This document shows positions 10,355 to 20,371 of a stretch of 64,000 nucleotides of DNA, in pieces. Origin of the DNA: Mycobacterium lepraemurium (GTDB taxonomy: Bacteria; Actinomycetota; Actinomycetes; Mycobacteriales; Mycobacteriaceae). Within the stretch, counting starts at the first letter, position 1, and the number at the start of each line of letters is the position of its first letter. The translations under genes were made by a program, and so were the position numbers. The notes beneath the pieces are model-generated. The model made no database searches, was not told the DNA's origin, and saw nothing but the letters and a program-made list of their open reading frames with translations. The DNA lies in the NCBI GenBank assembly GCA_002291465.1, contig CP021238.1, positions 1,116,001 to 1,180,000 of the forward strand, given 5' to 3'.

Positions 10355-11044
10355 ATGACCGATCAACCGCCGCCCGGCGGCGCCTACCCGCCACCTCCCT
10401 CGTTGCCCGGGTCGTCCGGGGGTCAGCCGACTCCGCCCCCCGGTGGGCAGCAGCCACCGCCTCCACCCGGCGGGTCTTACCCGCCGCCCCCGCCGCCGTC
10501 GGGGGGATACGCGCCGCCGCCCCCGGGACCGGCGATCCGCACCCTGCCGACGCAGGACTACACGCCGTGGCTCACCCGCGCGCTGGCGTTCGTCATCGAC
10601 ATCCTCCCGTACGTCGTGGTGCACGGCATCGGCACCGCGATCCTGGTGGCCACCCAGCAGACCGCCTGCATCACCGACGTCACGCAGTACGCGGTGAACC
10701 AGTACTGCGCCACCCAGAATTCGACGCTTGGCCTGGTGGCGCAGTGGTTGGCGTCGATCGTCGGGTTGTTCTACCTGATCTGGAATTACGGCTACCGGCA
10801 GGGCACTACCGGGTCGAGCGTGGGCAAGTCGGTGATGAAGTTCAAAGTGGTCAGCGAGGTCGCCGGCCAACCCGTCGGCTTCGGGATGTCGGTGGTGCGG
10901 GCGCTGGCGCACTTCGTCGACGCGATCATCTGCTTCATCGGATTCCTTTTCCCGGTATGGGATTCCAAGCGGCAGACGCTGGCGGACAAGATCATGACGA
11001 CCGTGTGCCTGTCGCTCGACGGCTCCGAAAGCCCTCCGAGCTAG
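10355..11044 (+). CDS. pra: Proline-rich antigen homolog Pra (RDD membrane protein)
   Basis: A 229-residue protein. The first 55 residues are almost all Pro, Gly, Tyr and Ser (repeated P-P-P-G-G), followed by an RDD-type domain with three to four membrane segments (near 70-95, 125-145 and 185-200). It is probably in the cytoplasmic membrane with the Pro-rich tail exposed. The ATG at 10355 is chosen on a GGAAGG site at 10343-10348; a TTG six bases earlier is possible. It sits between cbs and metB, but no link to sulfur metabolism is visible. Intact. Confidence 0.88.
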   Translation: MTDQPPPGGAYPPPPSLPGSSGGQPTPPPGGQQPPPPPGGSYPPPPPPSGGYAPPPPGPAIRTLPTQDYTPWLTRALAFVIDILPYVVVHGIGTAILVATQQTACITDVTQYAVNQYCATQNSTLGLVAQWLASIVGLFYLIWNYGYRQGTTGSSVGKSVMKFKVVSEVAGQPVGFGMSVVRALAHFVDAIICFIGFLFPVWDSKRQTLADKIMTTVCLSLDGSESPPS

Positions 11045-11072
11045 GGCCGGCCACCCCACCGCGGCCGTCCCC

Positions 11073-11078
11073 TAGGCT
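11073..11078 (+). promoter_or_regulatory. -10 element of leaderless metB promoter
   Basis: TAGGCT with 8 bases before the ATG at 11087 and no Shine-Dalgarno, so transcription probably starts at or next to the start codon. Confidence 0.6.
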
Positions 11079-11086
11079 GATCGTCG

Positions 11087-12253
11087 ATGAGCGACGACGG
11101 CAACGCACACCCCGAGTTCAGCGGACTGGCCACCAAGGCGATTCACGCCGGCTACCGGCCGGACCCGGCGACCGGAGCGGTCAACACGCCGATCTATGCC
11201 AGCAGCACCTTCGCCCAGGACGGGGTGGGCGCGCTGCGCGGCGGGTACGAGTACTCCCGCACCGGCAACCCGACCCGGGCCGCGCTGGAGGCCACGCTGG
11301 CCGCGGTGGAGGCCGGCGGCCACGGGAGGGCCTTCGCCTCCGGCATGGCCGCCACAGACTGCGCGCTGCGGGCGGTGCTGCGGCCCGGCGACCACGTGGT
11401 GATCCCGAATGACGCCTATGGCGGCACCTTTCGGCTGATCGACAAGGTGTTCACCCGCTGGAACGTCGAATACACGCCGGTGCCGTTGCATCAGCTCGAC
11501 GCGGTGGCCGCCGCGATCACGCCGCGCACCCGGCTGATCTGGGTGGAGACCCCGACCAACCCGTTGCTGTCGATCGCCGACATCGCCGCGCTGGCCCAGC
11601 TGGGCCACCAGCACTCGGCAAAGGTGTTGGTGGACAACACCTTTGCCTCGCCGGCGCTGCAGCAGCCGTTGACGCTGGGCGCCGACATCGTGCTGCATTC
11701 CACGACCAAGTACATCGGCGGGCACTCCGATGTGGTGGGCGGTGCGCTGGTCACCAACGACGCCGAGCTGGACGACGCGTTCGGGTTCTTGCAGAACGGG
11801 GCGGGCGCGGTGCCCGGCCCGTTCGACGCCTACCTGACCATGCGCGGGCTGAAGACCCTGGTGCTGCGGATGCAGCGGCACACCGAAAACTCCTCTGCCG
11901 TAGCGCAATTCCTCGCCGGGCACCCCGCGGTGAGCGCGGTGCTCTATCCCGGCCTGCCCGGCCATCCGGGTCACGATGTCGCCGCCCGGCAGATGTCGGG
12001 CTTCGGCGGCATGGTGTCGGTGCGGATGCGCGGCGGCCGGCAGGCCGCCCGAAAGCTGTGCGCCAAAACCCGGGTGTTCATCCTGGCCGAGTCGCTGGGC
12101 GGGGTCGAGTCGCTGATCGAGCACCCCAGCGCGATGACGCACGCGTCGACGGCGGGGTCGCAACTGGAGGTGCCCGACGATCTGGTGCGGCTGTCGGTCG
12201 GCATCGAGGACGTCGACGACCTGCTGGCCGACCTCGATCAGGCGCTCAGTTGA
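11087..12253 (+). CDS. metB: Cystathionine gamma-synthase/lyase MetB
   Basis: A 388-residue Cys/Met-metabolism PLP enzyme (fold type I). The PLP lysine is in H-S-T-T-K-Y-I-G-G-H-S-D, with the family segments Y-S-R-T-G-N-P-T and F-A-S-G-M-A-A. It forms cystathionine from O-succinyl-homoserine and cysteine, or cleaves it to cysteine; the neighbouring cbs makes a reverse-transsulfuration role plausible. The leaderless -10 fixes the ATG at 11087. Convergent with greA. Intact. Confidence 0.92.
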   Translation: MSDDGNAHPEFSGLATKAIHAGYRPDPATGAVNTPIYASSTFAQDGVGALRGGYEYSRTGNPTRAALEATLAAVEAGGHGRAFASGMAATDCALRAVLRPGDHVVIPNDAYGGTFRLIDKVFTRWNVEYTPVPLHQLDAVAAAITPRTRLIWVETPTNPLLSIADIAALAQLGHQHSAKVLVDNTFASPALQQPLTLGADIVLHSTTKYIGGHSDVVGGALVTNDAELDDAFGFLQNGAGAVPGPFDAYLTMRGLKTLVLRMQRHTENSSAVAQFLAGHPAVSAVLYPGLPGHPGHDVAARQMSGFGGMVSVRMRGGRQAARKLCAKTRVFILAESLGGVESLIEHPSAMTHASTAGSQLEVPDDLVRLSVGIEDVDDLLADLDQALS

Positions 12254-12282
12254 TACGCCGAGCGCTCGGGCTCAGGAGTGGC

Positions 12283-12777
12283 TCAGGAGTGGTAGGGCTC
12301 CGCGCTGACCAGCGTGACCTCGACGGTGCTGCCGTTGGGCACGGTGTAGCTGCGGGTCTCGCCTACCTTGGCGTCGATCAGCGCGCCGCCCAGCGGTGAA
12401 TTGGGCGAGTACACCTCGAGCTTGCCGTCGTCGACGCCCTCCTGGCGGGTGGCGATGAGGAACGTCTCGGTGTCGGACTTGTCGCCGTTGTAGTAGACCT
12501 TGACCACCGAGCCGGGCAGCGCGACACCGGACTGCTTGGGCGCTTCGCCGACCTTGGCGTTGTTGAGCAGATCCTGCAGCTGGCGAATCCGGGCCTCCTG
12601 TTGGCCCTGCTCTTCGCGCGCGGCGTGGTAGCCGCCGTTCTCGCGCAGGTCGCCCTCCTCGCGGCGGTCGTTGATCTCCGCGGCGATGACCGGACGATTC
12701 GCGATCAACTGATCAAGCTCGGCCTTGAGCCGGTCGTGCGACTCCTGGGTAAGCCAGGTCACGGAAGTATCCGTCAT
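12283..12777 (-). CDS. greA: Transcript cleavage/elongation factor GreA
   Basis: A 164-residue protein with the Gre layout: an N-terminal antiparallel coiled coil (residues about 1-80, with acidic tip residues in [10 protein letters not shown]) and a C-terminal FKBP-like domain with [12 protein letters not shown]. It enters the RNA-polymerase secondary channel and stimulates cleavage of backtracked transcripts. A strong AAGGAG precedes the ATG. The 220 bases upstream hold no gene. Intact. Confidence 0.95.
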   Translation of the reverse strand: MTDTSVTWLTQESHDRLKAELDQLIANRPVIAAEINDRREEGDLRENGGYHAAREEQGQQEARIRQLQDLLNNAKVGEAPKQSGVALPGSVVKVYYNGDKSDTETFLIATRQEGVDDGKLEVYSPNSPLGGALIDAKVGETRSYTVPNGSTVEVTLVSAEPYHS

Positions 12778-12997
12778 CTCGTCGTGCTCCTTGTATGTTG
12801 TTCCGCGAGTTCGCGTAAGTCCTGTTAACTCCGTCGCCCAGAGCGTGCGGGTGCCTCCCCGTGTGCTGCCGCCCCGTTTTGCTCACGGCCGCTAATGCAG
12901 CAACACGGCCCCAACCGGAACCGTGCATTCACCCATGCTACCACCGCGCAAACAGTCGATGACTCCAAATTCGCAGTTCGGCGTCGATCCGGGCCGG

Positions 12998-13423
12998 TCA
13001 GGACGGCCGCAGATAGCCGGGCACGTCGGTGCCGCAGCCGTAGACGTCGGCCACCACCGGCGGCTGGAAGGACTTCACCGTCGTTGTCACCTCCACGGTG
13101 GCTGCCCCGGACGGCGGGACCAGCAGCTCGCGCCGGCCGGTCTCGCCGCCGTCGTGGGAGCGGACCCGCACGATGCAGTCCACCGGGCGGGACGGATCCG
13201 ATCGCGTCACGCTGATCGTGATCGACGCGGTCTGGTCGTCGAGCACCCGGTACCCGACTATCGTCGCCTTGACGTCGCTGGTGCCGAACCGGTGATAGCC
13301 GACGACGGCCACCGCCAGCCCGGCCGTGACCACCAGCAGGCCCAGCGTGGCGATCACCCACCGCCGCGGAATGCGCGACAGCGCCGAACGGCCGTAGCGC
13401 TCGCTCAGGCGGGTTTCGGTCAT
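12998..13423 (-). CDS. DUF4307 membrane protein (Rv1081c-like)
   Basis: A 141-residue protein with a basic N-terminus, one membrane helix (about residues 23-42) and an extracytoplasmic C-terminal domain ending in a D-V-Y-G-C-G segment. It matches the mycobacterial DUF4307 family in length and layout; function unknown. Divergent from mca across about 110 bases, a pairing conserved in mycobacteria. Intact. Confidence 0.8.
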   Translation of the reverse strand: MTETRLSERYGRSALSRIPRRWVIATLGLLVVTAGLAVAVVGYHRFGTSDVKATIVGYRVLDDQTASITISVTRSDPSRPVDCIVRVRSHDGGETGRRELLVPPSGAATVEVTTTVKSFQPPVVADVYGCGTDVPGYLRPS

Positions 13424-13535
13424 GGTGGTTTTGCCTGGTCATCGGGCGCCGGCAGCGGCCGGCGGCGGGCAGGGATGCGGAACTGGAATTATTTAGGGTC
13501 AGACCGGGCGACCACCGGAAGTGACAAGGGAGCAC

Positions 13536-14405
13536 GTGAGCGAATTGCGGTTGATGGCGGTGCACGCCCATCCCGACGACGAGTCCAGCAAGGGCGCGGC
13601 CACTCTGACCCGCTACGCCGACGAGGGCCATCCGGTGCTGGTGGTGACGTTGACCGGCGGCGAGCGCGGCGACATCCTCAACCCGGCGATGGACCTGCCC
13701 GAGGTGCACGGCCGCATCGCCGAAATCCGGCGCGACGAAATGGCCAAGGCCGCCGAGATACTCGGCGTCGAGCACACCTGGCTGGGGTTCGTCGACTCCG
13801 GATTGCCCAAGGGTGACCCGCCGCCGCTGCCCGAGGGATGCTTCGCGCTGGTGCCGCTGGAGGAGGCGATCGAGGCGCTGGTCCGCGTGGTCCGCGAGTT
13901 CCGGCCGCACGTGATGACCACCTACGACGAAACCGGCGGCTACCCGCATCCCGATCACATTCGCTGCCACCAGGTTTCGGTCGGCGCCTACGAGGCGGCC
14001 GGCGACTACCGGCGCTTCCCGGACGCCGGCGAGCCGTGGACGGTGTCCAAGCTGTACTATACCCACGGCTTCCTGCGGGCGCGGATGCAGCTGCTGCACG
14101 ACGAAGCGGTCAAACACGGTCACGAACCGCCGTTCAAGAAGTGGCTCGAGCATTGGGACCCCGCCCACGACCCGTTCGAGTCCCGCGTCACCACCCGCGT
14201 GGAATGCTCGGCCTATTTCAGCCAGCGCGACGACGCGTTGCGGGCGCACACCACCCAGATCGACCCGGAACACGACTTCTTCGCCGCCCCCATCGCATGG
14301 CAGCAACGGCTCTGGCCCACTGAGGAATTCGAGTTGGCCCGCTCGCGGGTCCCGGCCCGGCTGCCCGAAGACGACCTGTTCGCCGGAATCGAGCCCGACG
14401 CGTGA
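13536..14405 (+). CDS. mca: Mycothiol S-conjugate amidase
   Basis: A 289-residue LmbE/MshB-family zinc hydrolase. The metal site is visible as A-H-P-D-D-E (His12, Asp15) and H-P-D-H (138-141). It cleaves mycothiol S-conjugates to glucosaminyl-inositol and a mercapturate that is exported, a detoxification step. The GTG at 13536 is preferred to the GTG at 13521 because AAGGGAG lies 5 bases before it and the family starts M-S-E-L-R-L. It overlaps the next gene by 4 bases (GTGA), so the two are translationally coupled. Intact. Confidence 0.93.
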   Translation: MSELRLMAVHAHPDDESSKGAATLTRYADEGHPVLVVTLTGGERGDILNPAMDLPEVHGRIAEIRRDEMAKAAEILGVEHTWLGFVDSGLPKGDPPPLPEGCFALVPLEEAIEALVRVVREFRPHVMTTYDETGGYPHPDHIRCHQVSVGAYEAAGDYRRFPDAGEPWTVSKLYYTHGFLRARMQLLHDEAVKHGHEPPFKKWLEHWDPAHDPFESRVTTRVECSAYFSQRDDALRAHTTQIDPEHDFFAAPIAWQQRLWPTEEFELARSRVPARLPEDDLFAGIEPDA

Positions 14406-14722
14406 ACCACCTCCTGGTGCTCTCGGGTGCGGTGGCCGACGGCGCACCGCACCACACCGGACCCGACTTCGGCAAGGCCAGCACGGTCGGGCTGCTGATC
14501 GTCGTGCTGCTGTTGATCAGCACGCTGTTCCTGCTGCGGTCGATGAACCGGCAACTGCGCAAGGTGCCCGAATCGTTCGACCCCCAGCACCCCGAGCCGG
14601 ATCAGGCCGCCGACGAGGGCACCGACGCGGTCGACGCGGAGGGCGCACCGGACGCCGATCCCGGCCCGGACCAGGCCAACGGGTCACCGCGACCCCCGGG
14701 ATCCGGCGATGAGCCCGGCTGA
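14402..14722 (+). CDS. Small single-span membrane protein (Rv1083-like)
   Basis: A 106-residue protein with one membrane helix (about residues 27-46) and a long acidic, Pro/Asp-rich cytoplasmic tail with no recognised domain. The start GTG overlaps the mca stop (GTGA), and the gene runs 14 bases into the decayed YyaL gene, so these form one transcription unit. Function unknown; position next to mca is conserved in mycobacteria. Intact. Confidence 0.75.
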   Translation: MNHLLVLSGAVADGAPHHTGPDFGKASTVGLLIVVLLLISTLFLLRSMNRQLRKVPESFDPQHPEPDQAADEGTDAVDAEGAPDADPGPDQANGSPRPPGSGDEPG

Positions 14723-16557
14723 CCCGTCGGCCACGAATACCCTTGGGCTGGCGACTAGCCCGTATCTGCGCCAGCACGCCGACAATCCGGTGCACTGGCA
14801 GCAATGGACACCGCAGGCACTCGCCGACGCCGCCGCCCGCGACGTGCCGATCCTGCTCTCGGTGGGGTACGCCGCCCGCCACTGGTGACACGTCATGGCC
14901 CACGAGTCGTTCGAAGACCCCGACGTGGCCGCGGCGATGAACTCCGGATTCGTCTGCGTCAAGGTGGACCGCGAGGAACGCCCCGACATCGACGCGGTGT
15001 ACATGAACGCCACCGTCGCCCTGACCGGGCACGGCGGCTGGCCGATGACGTGTTTCCTGACACCGGACGGCCGGCCCTTCTTCTGCGGCACCTACTACCC
15101 CAAAGACGCCTTCCTGCAACTACTTTAGGCCGTCTCGGCCACCTGGCGGGAGCGCCGCGGCGAGGTCGAGAAGGCGTCGGACCGCATCGCCGGCGAGCTG
15201 CGCAAGATGACCTCCGGGCTGCCCGCGGGCGGTGCGGACCTCGCGGCGGCGCTGTGCGACGAGGCCGTCGCCGCGATCTTCGCCGACCGGGACACGGTGC
15301 ACGGCGGGTTCGGCGGCGCCCCCAAATTCCCGCCGTCGGCGCTGCTGGAGGCGCTGCTGCGCAGCTACGAGCGCACCGGGTCAGCAGCGGTGCTGCAGGC
15401 GGTGGCGCACACCGGTGCGGCGATGGCCCGCGGCGGGATCTACGACCAGCTGGGCGGCGGCTTCGCCCGCTACAGCGTCGACAACGCTTGGGTGGCACCG
15501 CATTTCGAGAAGATGCTGTACGACAACGCGCTGCTGCTGCGGGCCTACGCGCATTGGGCCCGCCGCACCGGCGACCCGCTGGCGGCGCGGGTCACCGCCG
15601 AGACCGCGCGGTTTCTGCTCGACGACCTCGCCGACGGCGACATGTTCACCTCGTCGCTGGACGCCGACGCCGACGGCCGGGAGGGCTCGACCTATGTGTG
15701 GACGCCGGCACAGCTGACCGATGTGCTCGGCCCGACGACGGGCGTTGGGCCAGCCGTTTTCGGGGTCACCGAGACCGGAACGTTCGAGCACGGCAGCTCG
15801 GTGCTGCGGCTGCCCGCCGACCCGCCGGACACCCCGCGGTTCGACCGGGTGCGCGCGGCGTTGCTGGCCGCCCGGCGCAGCTGAATCCGGCCAGGCCGCG
15901 ACGACAAAGTCGTCACGTCCTGGAACGGCTTGGCCATCACCGCTTTCACCGAGGCCAGCGTCGCGCTGGACGACCCCGGGCTCGCCGACGCCGCCCGGTG
16001 CTGCGCACGGTCTCTGCTGGACCTGCACCTCGTCGACGGCAGGCTGCGACGGGCCAGCCTGGGCGGGGTGGTCGGCGACAGCGCCGCCATACTCGAGGAC
16101 CACGCGATGCTGGCCACCGGCCTGCTGGCGCTGTATCAGCTGAGCGCCGAGGACAGCTGGCTGACCGCCGCGACCGACCTGCTCAACACCGCCCTGGCGC
16201 ATTTCGCCGATCCGCAGCGGCCCGGCCGCTGGTTCGACACCGCCGACGACGCCGAGCGGCTGATGCTGCGGCTGGCCGACCCGCTGGACGGGGCCACCCC
16301 GTCGGGCGCGTCGTCGGTCACCGAAGCCCTGTTGACCGCCGCGCACCTGGTCGGCGGCCAGCGCACCGAGCGTTACCTGCGCGCCGCCACCGGACGCGCT
16401 GCGCGCGCACGCGGTGCTGCTGGAACGCGGCCCGCGCACGGCCGGGCATTGGCTGGCCGGCGCCGACGCCGCCTACGTATGCCGCGGCCGGGTCTGCGAC
16501 CTGCCGGTGACCCGCACACCCGAACTGGCCGCCACCCTGGGTGCGGCCGCGCGCTAG
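14709..16557 (+). pseudogene. YyaL/DUF255 thioredoxin-domain protein (Rv1084-like), heavily decayed
   Basis: Intact relatives have an N-terminal thioredoxin-like DUF255 domain followed by a six-hairpin glycosidase-like region. Here the reading frame carries three in-frame stops: TGA at 14886-14888, TAG at 15126-15128 and TGA at 15882-15884. A frameshift near 16385 also puts the last 55 codons (D-A-L-R-A-H-A to the TAG at 16557) in another frame. The family redox motif C-H-W-C is lost: its first Cys reads CGC (Arg) and its second is the TGA. The remnant is about 57 codons shorter than I recall for the M. tuberculosis protein, so the 3' frameshift is probably a larger deletion. Most of the glycosidase-like part still reads well, so inactivation is recent. 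Confidence 0.93.
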
Positions 16558-16577
16558 CCGCGAGTACCCTGCGTCGC

Positions 16578-16960
16578 ATGCCGAATGACGCCAAGACCGA
16601 CGCGATCAGGAACACGGTCCACCGCTACATCGAACTGGTCGCCAAGGGCGGCGCCGACGACTTGGTCGAGCTGTACGCCGACGACGCCACCGTCGAGGGC
16701 CCGGTCGGCGGCGAGGTGCACATCCCCGCCAGGCCACCCACGGCTTCTACTCCACGCTCGACAACCTGCAGCGCGAATGCGAGCTGCTGACGCTGCGGGT
16801 GGTCGGCAACGAGGCGGCGTTCCACTTCCGGCTGACCGTGACCGCCGGCAAGCACCGGATGGTGATCGAGCCGATCGACGTGATGGTGTTCGACGGCAAC
16901 GGGAAGGTCGCTGCGATGAAGGCCTACTGGTCCCCGGACGACGACGTCAGCCGGCCGTAA
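16578..16960 (+). pseudogene. SnoaL/ketosteroid-isomerase-like (NTF2 fold) protein, one-base frameshift
   Basis: The N-terminal 45 residues (R-Y-I-E-L-V-A, L-Y-A-D-D-A-T-V-E-G-P-V-G-G) are typical of small SnoaL/steroid delta-isomerase proteins. The rest (H-G-F-Y-S-T-L-D-N, ending S-P-D-D-D-V-S-R-P) lies in another frame ending at the TAA at 16958-16960. The break is a one-base loss in the C-run near 16727-16730; restoring one C gives a continuous protein of about 127 residues. Because it is a homopolymer it could be a sequencing error. A TACCCT -10 lies 7 bases before the ATG. In intact form it would bind a small hydrophobic substrate. Confidence 0.8.
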
Positions 16961-16969
16961 CCCGGCCGA

Positions 16970-17743
16970 TCACGGCGTGGCCAGCCACGCATGGTCGCCG
17001 GTGTAGAACACGGCGAACCACATGGCGATGTAGTGGAGGATCGCCGCGATCGCGGTGAGGGCGTGGAAGAACTCGTGGTAGCCGAACGTGCTAGGCCACG
17101 GATCCGGCCAGCGCAGCGCGTGGAAGATGCCGCCCACGCTGTAGAGCACCCTGCCCACCGCCAGCAGCACCATCGCGGCCACCCCGGCCTGGTGCAGGAT
17201 CGTCGGCGCATACCAGATGGCCACCCAGCCCAGCAGCAGGTACAGCGGCACCCCCAGCCAGCGCGGCGCGGTCGGCCAGCAGACCTTGAGTGCGATGCCC
17301 GCCAGCGCGCCGCCCCACACGATGCACAGCACCACCACCCCGGTGTTCTGCGGCATCACCAGCCGGGCGAACGGGGTGTAGCTGCCGGCGATGAACACGA
17401 AGATCATCGAGTGGTCCAGCCGCTTCATCCGGGTGCGGGCGGCCTCGGTCTTCCACTTCACCCGGTGATAGGTGGCGCTGACCGCGAACAGCGCTACCGT
17501 GGCCGCGGCGTAGATCGGCGTCGAATGCCCGGCGCGCGGCGAGGCGGCCGCCCACGACACCGACACCAGCGTGGCGCCGGTGATGACGGCCAGCCACGCC
17601 GAGTAGAAGTGGATCCAGCCGCGCATCCGCGGCTTGCCCAGAACCTGGGCGGCGCCTTCGACGAGCTGCTCGACGGTATTGCCCGGGACGATCGCCTCGT
17701 GATCGGGCTCCGGGTTGGGGGCGGTGCTGGTCTGGCTGCTCAT
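16970..17743 (-). CDS. Hemolysin III / PAQR-family membrane protein (Rv1085c-like)
   Basis: A 257-residue protein with about seven membrane helices. The conserved PAQR/HlyIII residues are present: A-T-Y-H-R at the end of helix 2, the Asp-His pair in L-D-H-S-M-I-F, and the C-terminal G-Y-H-E-F-F-H that completes a probable zinc site. Members of this superfamily include ceramidase-like receptors; the bacterial role is unclear and haemolysis is not implied. An AGGAG lies very close (3 bases) to the ATG. Intact. Confidence 0.85.
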   Translation of the reverse strand: MSSQTSTAPNPEPDHEAIVPGNTVEQLVEGAAQVLGKPRMRGWIHFYSAWLAVITGATLVSVSWAAASPRAGHSTPIYAAATVALFAVSATYHRVKWKTEAARTRMKRLDHSMIFVFIAGSYTPFARLVMPQNTGVVVLCIVWGGALAGIALKVCWPTAPRWLGVPLYLLLGWVAIWYAPTILHQAGVAAMVLLAVGRVLYSVGGIFHALRWPDPWPSTFGYHEFFHALTAIAAILHYIAMWFAVFYTGDHAWLATP

Positions 17744-17909
17744 GTCTCCTGGGGGTGGTCTGCCGGATAGGGATGCAAGGGGGATGCGGCCAGCGGCTGC
17801 TCACCAGTCAGAGTAGCCAGGAACGGCCGCGGGGCCGTCGCGAGCTGTACGGCGACGGCGCGCACGACGCGGCCGAAATCAGCACCGGTGAAACGATCGC
17901 CGCTGGCAG

Positions 17910-17915
17910 TAGGGT
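17910..17915 (+). promoter_or_regulatory. -10 element of the Z-FPP synthase gene
   Basis: TAGGGT, 8 bases before the GTG at 17924; consistent with a leaderless start. Confidence 0.5.
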
Positions 17916-17923
17916 GTGTGATC

Positions 17924-18712
17924 GTGGAAATCATTCCGCTGCGACTCAAGGAGCCGCTGTACCGCATCTACGAGATGCGGTTGCGCCAGGAGCTCGGTGC
18001 CGCGAAGGCCGACCTGCCCCGCCACATCGCGGTGCTGTGTGACGGCAACCGGCGCTGGGCGCGCGACGCCGGGTACGACGACGTCAGCTACGGCTACCGG
18101 ATGGGCGCGGTCAAGATCGCCGAGATGCTGCGCTGGTGTCAGATAGCCGGCATCGAGATGACCACGGTGTACCTGCTTTCCACGGAGAACCTGCAGCGCG
18201 ACCCCGACGAGCTGGCCGGGCTGATCGAAATCATCACCGACGTCGTCGAGGAGATCTGCGCGCCGGCCAACCGGTGGAGCGTGCGTACCGTCGGCGACCT
18301 CGAGCTGCTCGGCGAGGAGCCTGCCCGCCGGCTGCGCGGCGCCGTCGAGTCCACCCCGGTCGAGGCATCCTTCCACGTCAACGTCGCCGTCGGCTACGGC
18401 GGCCGGCGGGAGATCGTCGACGCCGTGCGCTCGCTGCTGAGCAAGGAACTGGCCAACGGGGCGACGGCCGAAGAGCTGATCGACGCGGTCACCGTCGACG
18501 CGATCTCGGAAAACCTGTACACCTCGGGGCAACCCGATCCGGACCTGGTGATCCGCACCTCCGGCGAGCAACGGCTGTCGGGTTTTTTGCTGTGGCAAAG
18601 CGCCTACTCCGAGATGTGGTTCACCGAGGCGCACTGGCCGGCCTTCCGCCGGGTCGACTTCCTGCGGGCGCTGCGCGACTACAGCCAGCGGCACCGCCGC
18701 TACGGCAAATAA
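17924..18712 (+). CDS. (2Z,6E)-farnesyl diphosphate synthase (short-chain cis-prenyltransferase, Rv1086-like)
   Basis: A 262-residue undecaprenyl-synthase-family protein. The catalytic Asp is in H-I-A-V-L-C-D-G-N-R-R-W-A near residues 25-37, and the C-terminal signature R-T-S-G-E-Q-R-L-S-G-F and W-Q-S-A-Y-S-E are complete. It adds one isoprene unit in cis to geranyl diphosphate, giving the Z-FPP that starts decaprenyl phosphate, the lipid carrier for arabinan and peptidoglycan. The GTG start at 17924 gives the family length and follows a -10 motif; 12 additional codons upstream are open but unlikely. Intact. Confidence 0.92.
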   Translation: MEIIPLRLKEPLYRIYEMRLRQELGAAKADLPRHIAVLCDGNRRWARDAGYDDVSYGYRMGAVKIAEMLRWCQIAGIEMTTVYLLSTENLQRDPDELAGLIEIITDVVEEICAPANRWSVRTVGDLELLGEEPARRLRGAVESTPVEASFHVNVAVGYGGRREIVDAVRSLLSKELANGATAEELIDAVTVDAISENLYTSGQPDPDLVIRTSGEQRLSGFLLWQSAYSEMWFTEAHWPAFRRVDFLRALRDYSQRHRRYGK

Positions 18713-18766
18713 CCCGCCGCCCAGAAGACCTTAAGCACCCGTCGACCTGCGTGCCACACTTGGTGC

Positions 18767-20125
18767 ATGGCTGCGCTGTCGGCGGTGTTGTTCACGCTGA
18801 GCGCCTGGCTGGGCCTGTATCTGGCCGCCCGCGATCCACGCAAACCCGTCCTGGTGCTGGCGGCGATCGGGCTGTGTGGGTTCGCGCTCGTGGTGGGGCT
18901 GGACGCGGTCCGCACCGCCAGTCCCGCGCACGCCCCGCTGTTGAGCCGCGTCGAGATCTACCTGACGGTGGTGTCCGGCGTGGCCTGGTTCGCGGTGCTC
19001 GTGGAGCTGTCTCGGCCCGCCGACGGCTGGCGCAGCTGCACCCGCGAGGTGTTGCTGGTGGCCGGGGTGGCGGCGCTGACGCTGCTCGGCGCGGCGCTGG
19101 CCGGCAGCGTGGACGAGCCGCTGCGGCCCGGCCACTGGCTGATGATGGCGGCGATCTCGGTGTCGACCCTGGGCGCGATGGCCGTTGCGTTGCGCCGGCC
19201 GCGGCGGCCCCGGCCGGCCGTCACCGCCACCTTGTTCTTCGCGCTGGCCAACGCGATCCTGATCATTCCGCTGGGCCTGGTGCCCAGCTGGCTTGCGCTG
19301 GCCTCGACGAGCTGCGACGTGCTGGGGCTCGGCGTCGCCGTCGCGCTGTGGGACGCGTTCGACGAGGGGCACGCGCTGCGCGCCGACATGCTGCGCTCGT
19401 TCGCCGGTTCGGTGGCGGTGGCCGTGCTGTTCGGCGGCCAGGCGCTGATCGGGCTGGCGGTGACCCGCGCCGATCCCGGCGCGCGGACCGCGCTGACCGT
19501 GCTGCTGTTCACCAGCCTGGCGGTCGCGATCACCGTGCAGGTGCTCGCGGATCCGCTGGCCGGGCTGCTCGACCGGCTGGCGTTCTCGAAATCGCCTGCG
19601 CTGCGGGCGGATCGGGCCGCGCTGCGGCACACCGGCGCGGCGCTGCCGCTGCGCCAGGAGCATCCGCTGGACGGCGTCGACGATGTCACCTTCGCCAGGC
19701 TCACCCGTCGGGCACTCGGGCACTACGGGGATCTGACCAAGCTGGTCGCCAGCCCGCTGACCGCGTTGCCGGTGATCGACGATCGGCTGGCCGCCCGCGG
19801 GGCCCCCGACCAGCCGATCGAGCGGGCCACTGAGCTCAAGGCTGTGCTGGCCGACGCCATCGCCCGGCTCAAGCCGCGCGACGGCGGCGACTTCGGGACC
19901 ACCGAGGAGTGGCGCCACTACAACTCGCTGTATTTCCCCTACGTTGTCGGGGTGCGCGCCTACGCCCAGAACGCCACCGCGTCGGGCCTGGATCCGACCG
20001 CGCGGCAGGCCTGGCAGTGGTTCGTCACCGAGGTTCCCCAGCGCTCGTTGCACAACTGGCAGAACGCCGCCGCCCGGCTGATCGCCGCCGACCTTCGCGG
20101 GCGGGTCCCGGTTCCCAGCGAGTAG
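18767..20125 (+). CDS. Conserved membrane protein of unknown function
   Basis: A 452-residue protein. The first 285 residues contain about eight hydrophobic helices (including 1-20, 27-50, 62-80 and 93-110). The last 165 residues are soluble, ending in an R-H-Y-N-S-L-Y-F-P-Y-V and W-Q-W-F-V-T-E-V-P-Q region. The layout recalls membrane sensor proteins with a cytoplasmic C-terminal domain, but I see no kinase, cyclase or DNA-binding motif. It begins 54 bases after the Z-FPP synthase gene and may be co-transcribed. Not recognised with confidence; intact. Confidence 0.7.
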   Translation: MAALSAVLFTLSAWLGLYLAARDPRKPVLVLAAIGLCGFALVVGLDAVRTASPAHAPLLSRVEIYLTVVSGVAWFAVLVELSRPADGWRSCTREVLLVAGVAALTLLGAALAGSVDEPLRPGHWLMMAAISVSTLGAMAVALRRPRRPRPAVTATLFFALANAILIIPLGLVPSWLALASTSCDVLGLGVAVALWDAFDEGHALRADMLRSFAGSVAVAVLFGGQALIGLAVTRADPGARTALTVLLFTSLAVAITVQVLADPLAGLLDRLAFSKSPALRADRAALRHTGAALPLRQEHPLDGVDDVTFARLTRRALGHYGDLTKLVASPLTALPVIDDRLAARGAPDQPIERATELKAVLADAIARLKPRDGGDFGTTEEWRHYNSLYFPYVVGVRAYAQNATASGLDPTARQAWQWFVTEVPQRSLHNWQNAAARLIAADLRGRVPVPSE

Positions 20126-20269
20126 AACGGGTACTGCAGTCACCGCGGTCGCCGGGCGGCACAGCGCTGTGCCCGCGCCTATGACCTGGCCGCTGAGCCG
20201 ACACGGACTGGCGCGTGTCAAATATTTACCCGCTGACGGGAATAGCCGGGTGAACCAGCTGGTCATACA

Positions 20270-20300
20270 ACTCGTGGCAGCAGTTGGCAGCGCCACGAGT
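20270..20300. repeat. 9-bp inverted repeat upstream of small membrane protein gene
   Basis: ACTCGTGGC (20270-20278) and GCCACGAGT (20292-20300) around 13 bases. It lies 72 bases before the next start codon and could be an operator or a U-less terminator of the preceding gene. The rest of 20126-20371 shows nothing recognisable. Confidence 0.4.
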
Positions 20301-20371
20301 CGATACGGCAGTGCTCCGGCGGCACGCTCAAAGCTGTTCGACACCAACCCGCCACCGCGAGGAGTAATCAC

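Noticed and set aside
14886..14888. TGA at a redox Cys of YyaL as a possible selenocysteine codon
   Set aside because: The partner Cys is Arg, another TGA and a TAG follow in the same frame, and the 3' end is frameshifted; no SECIS-like hairpin was evident.
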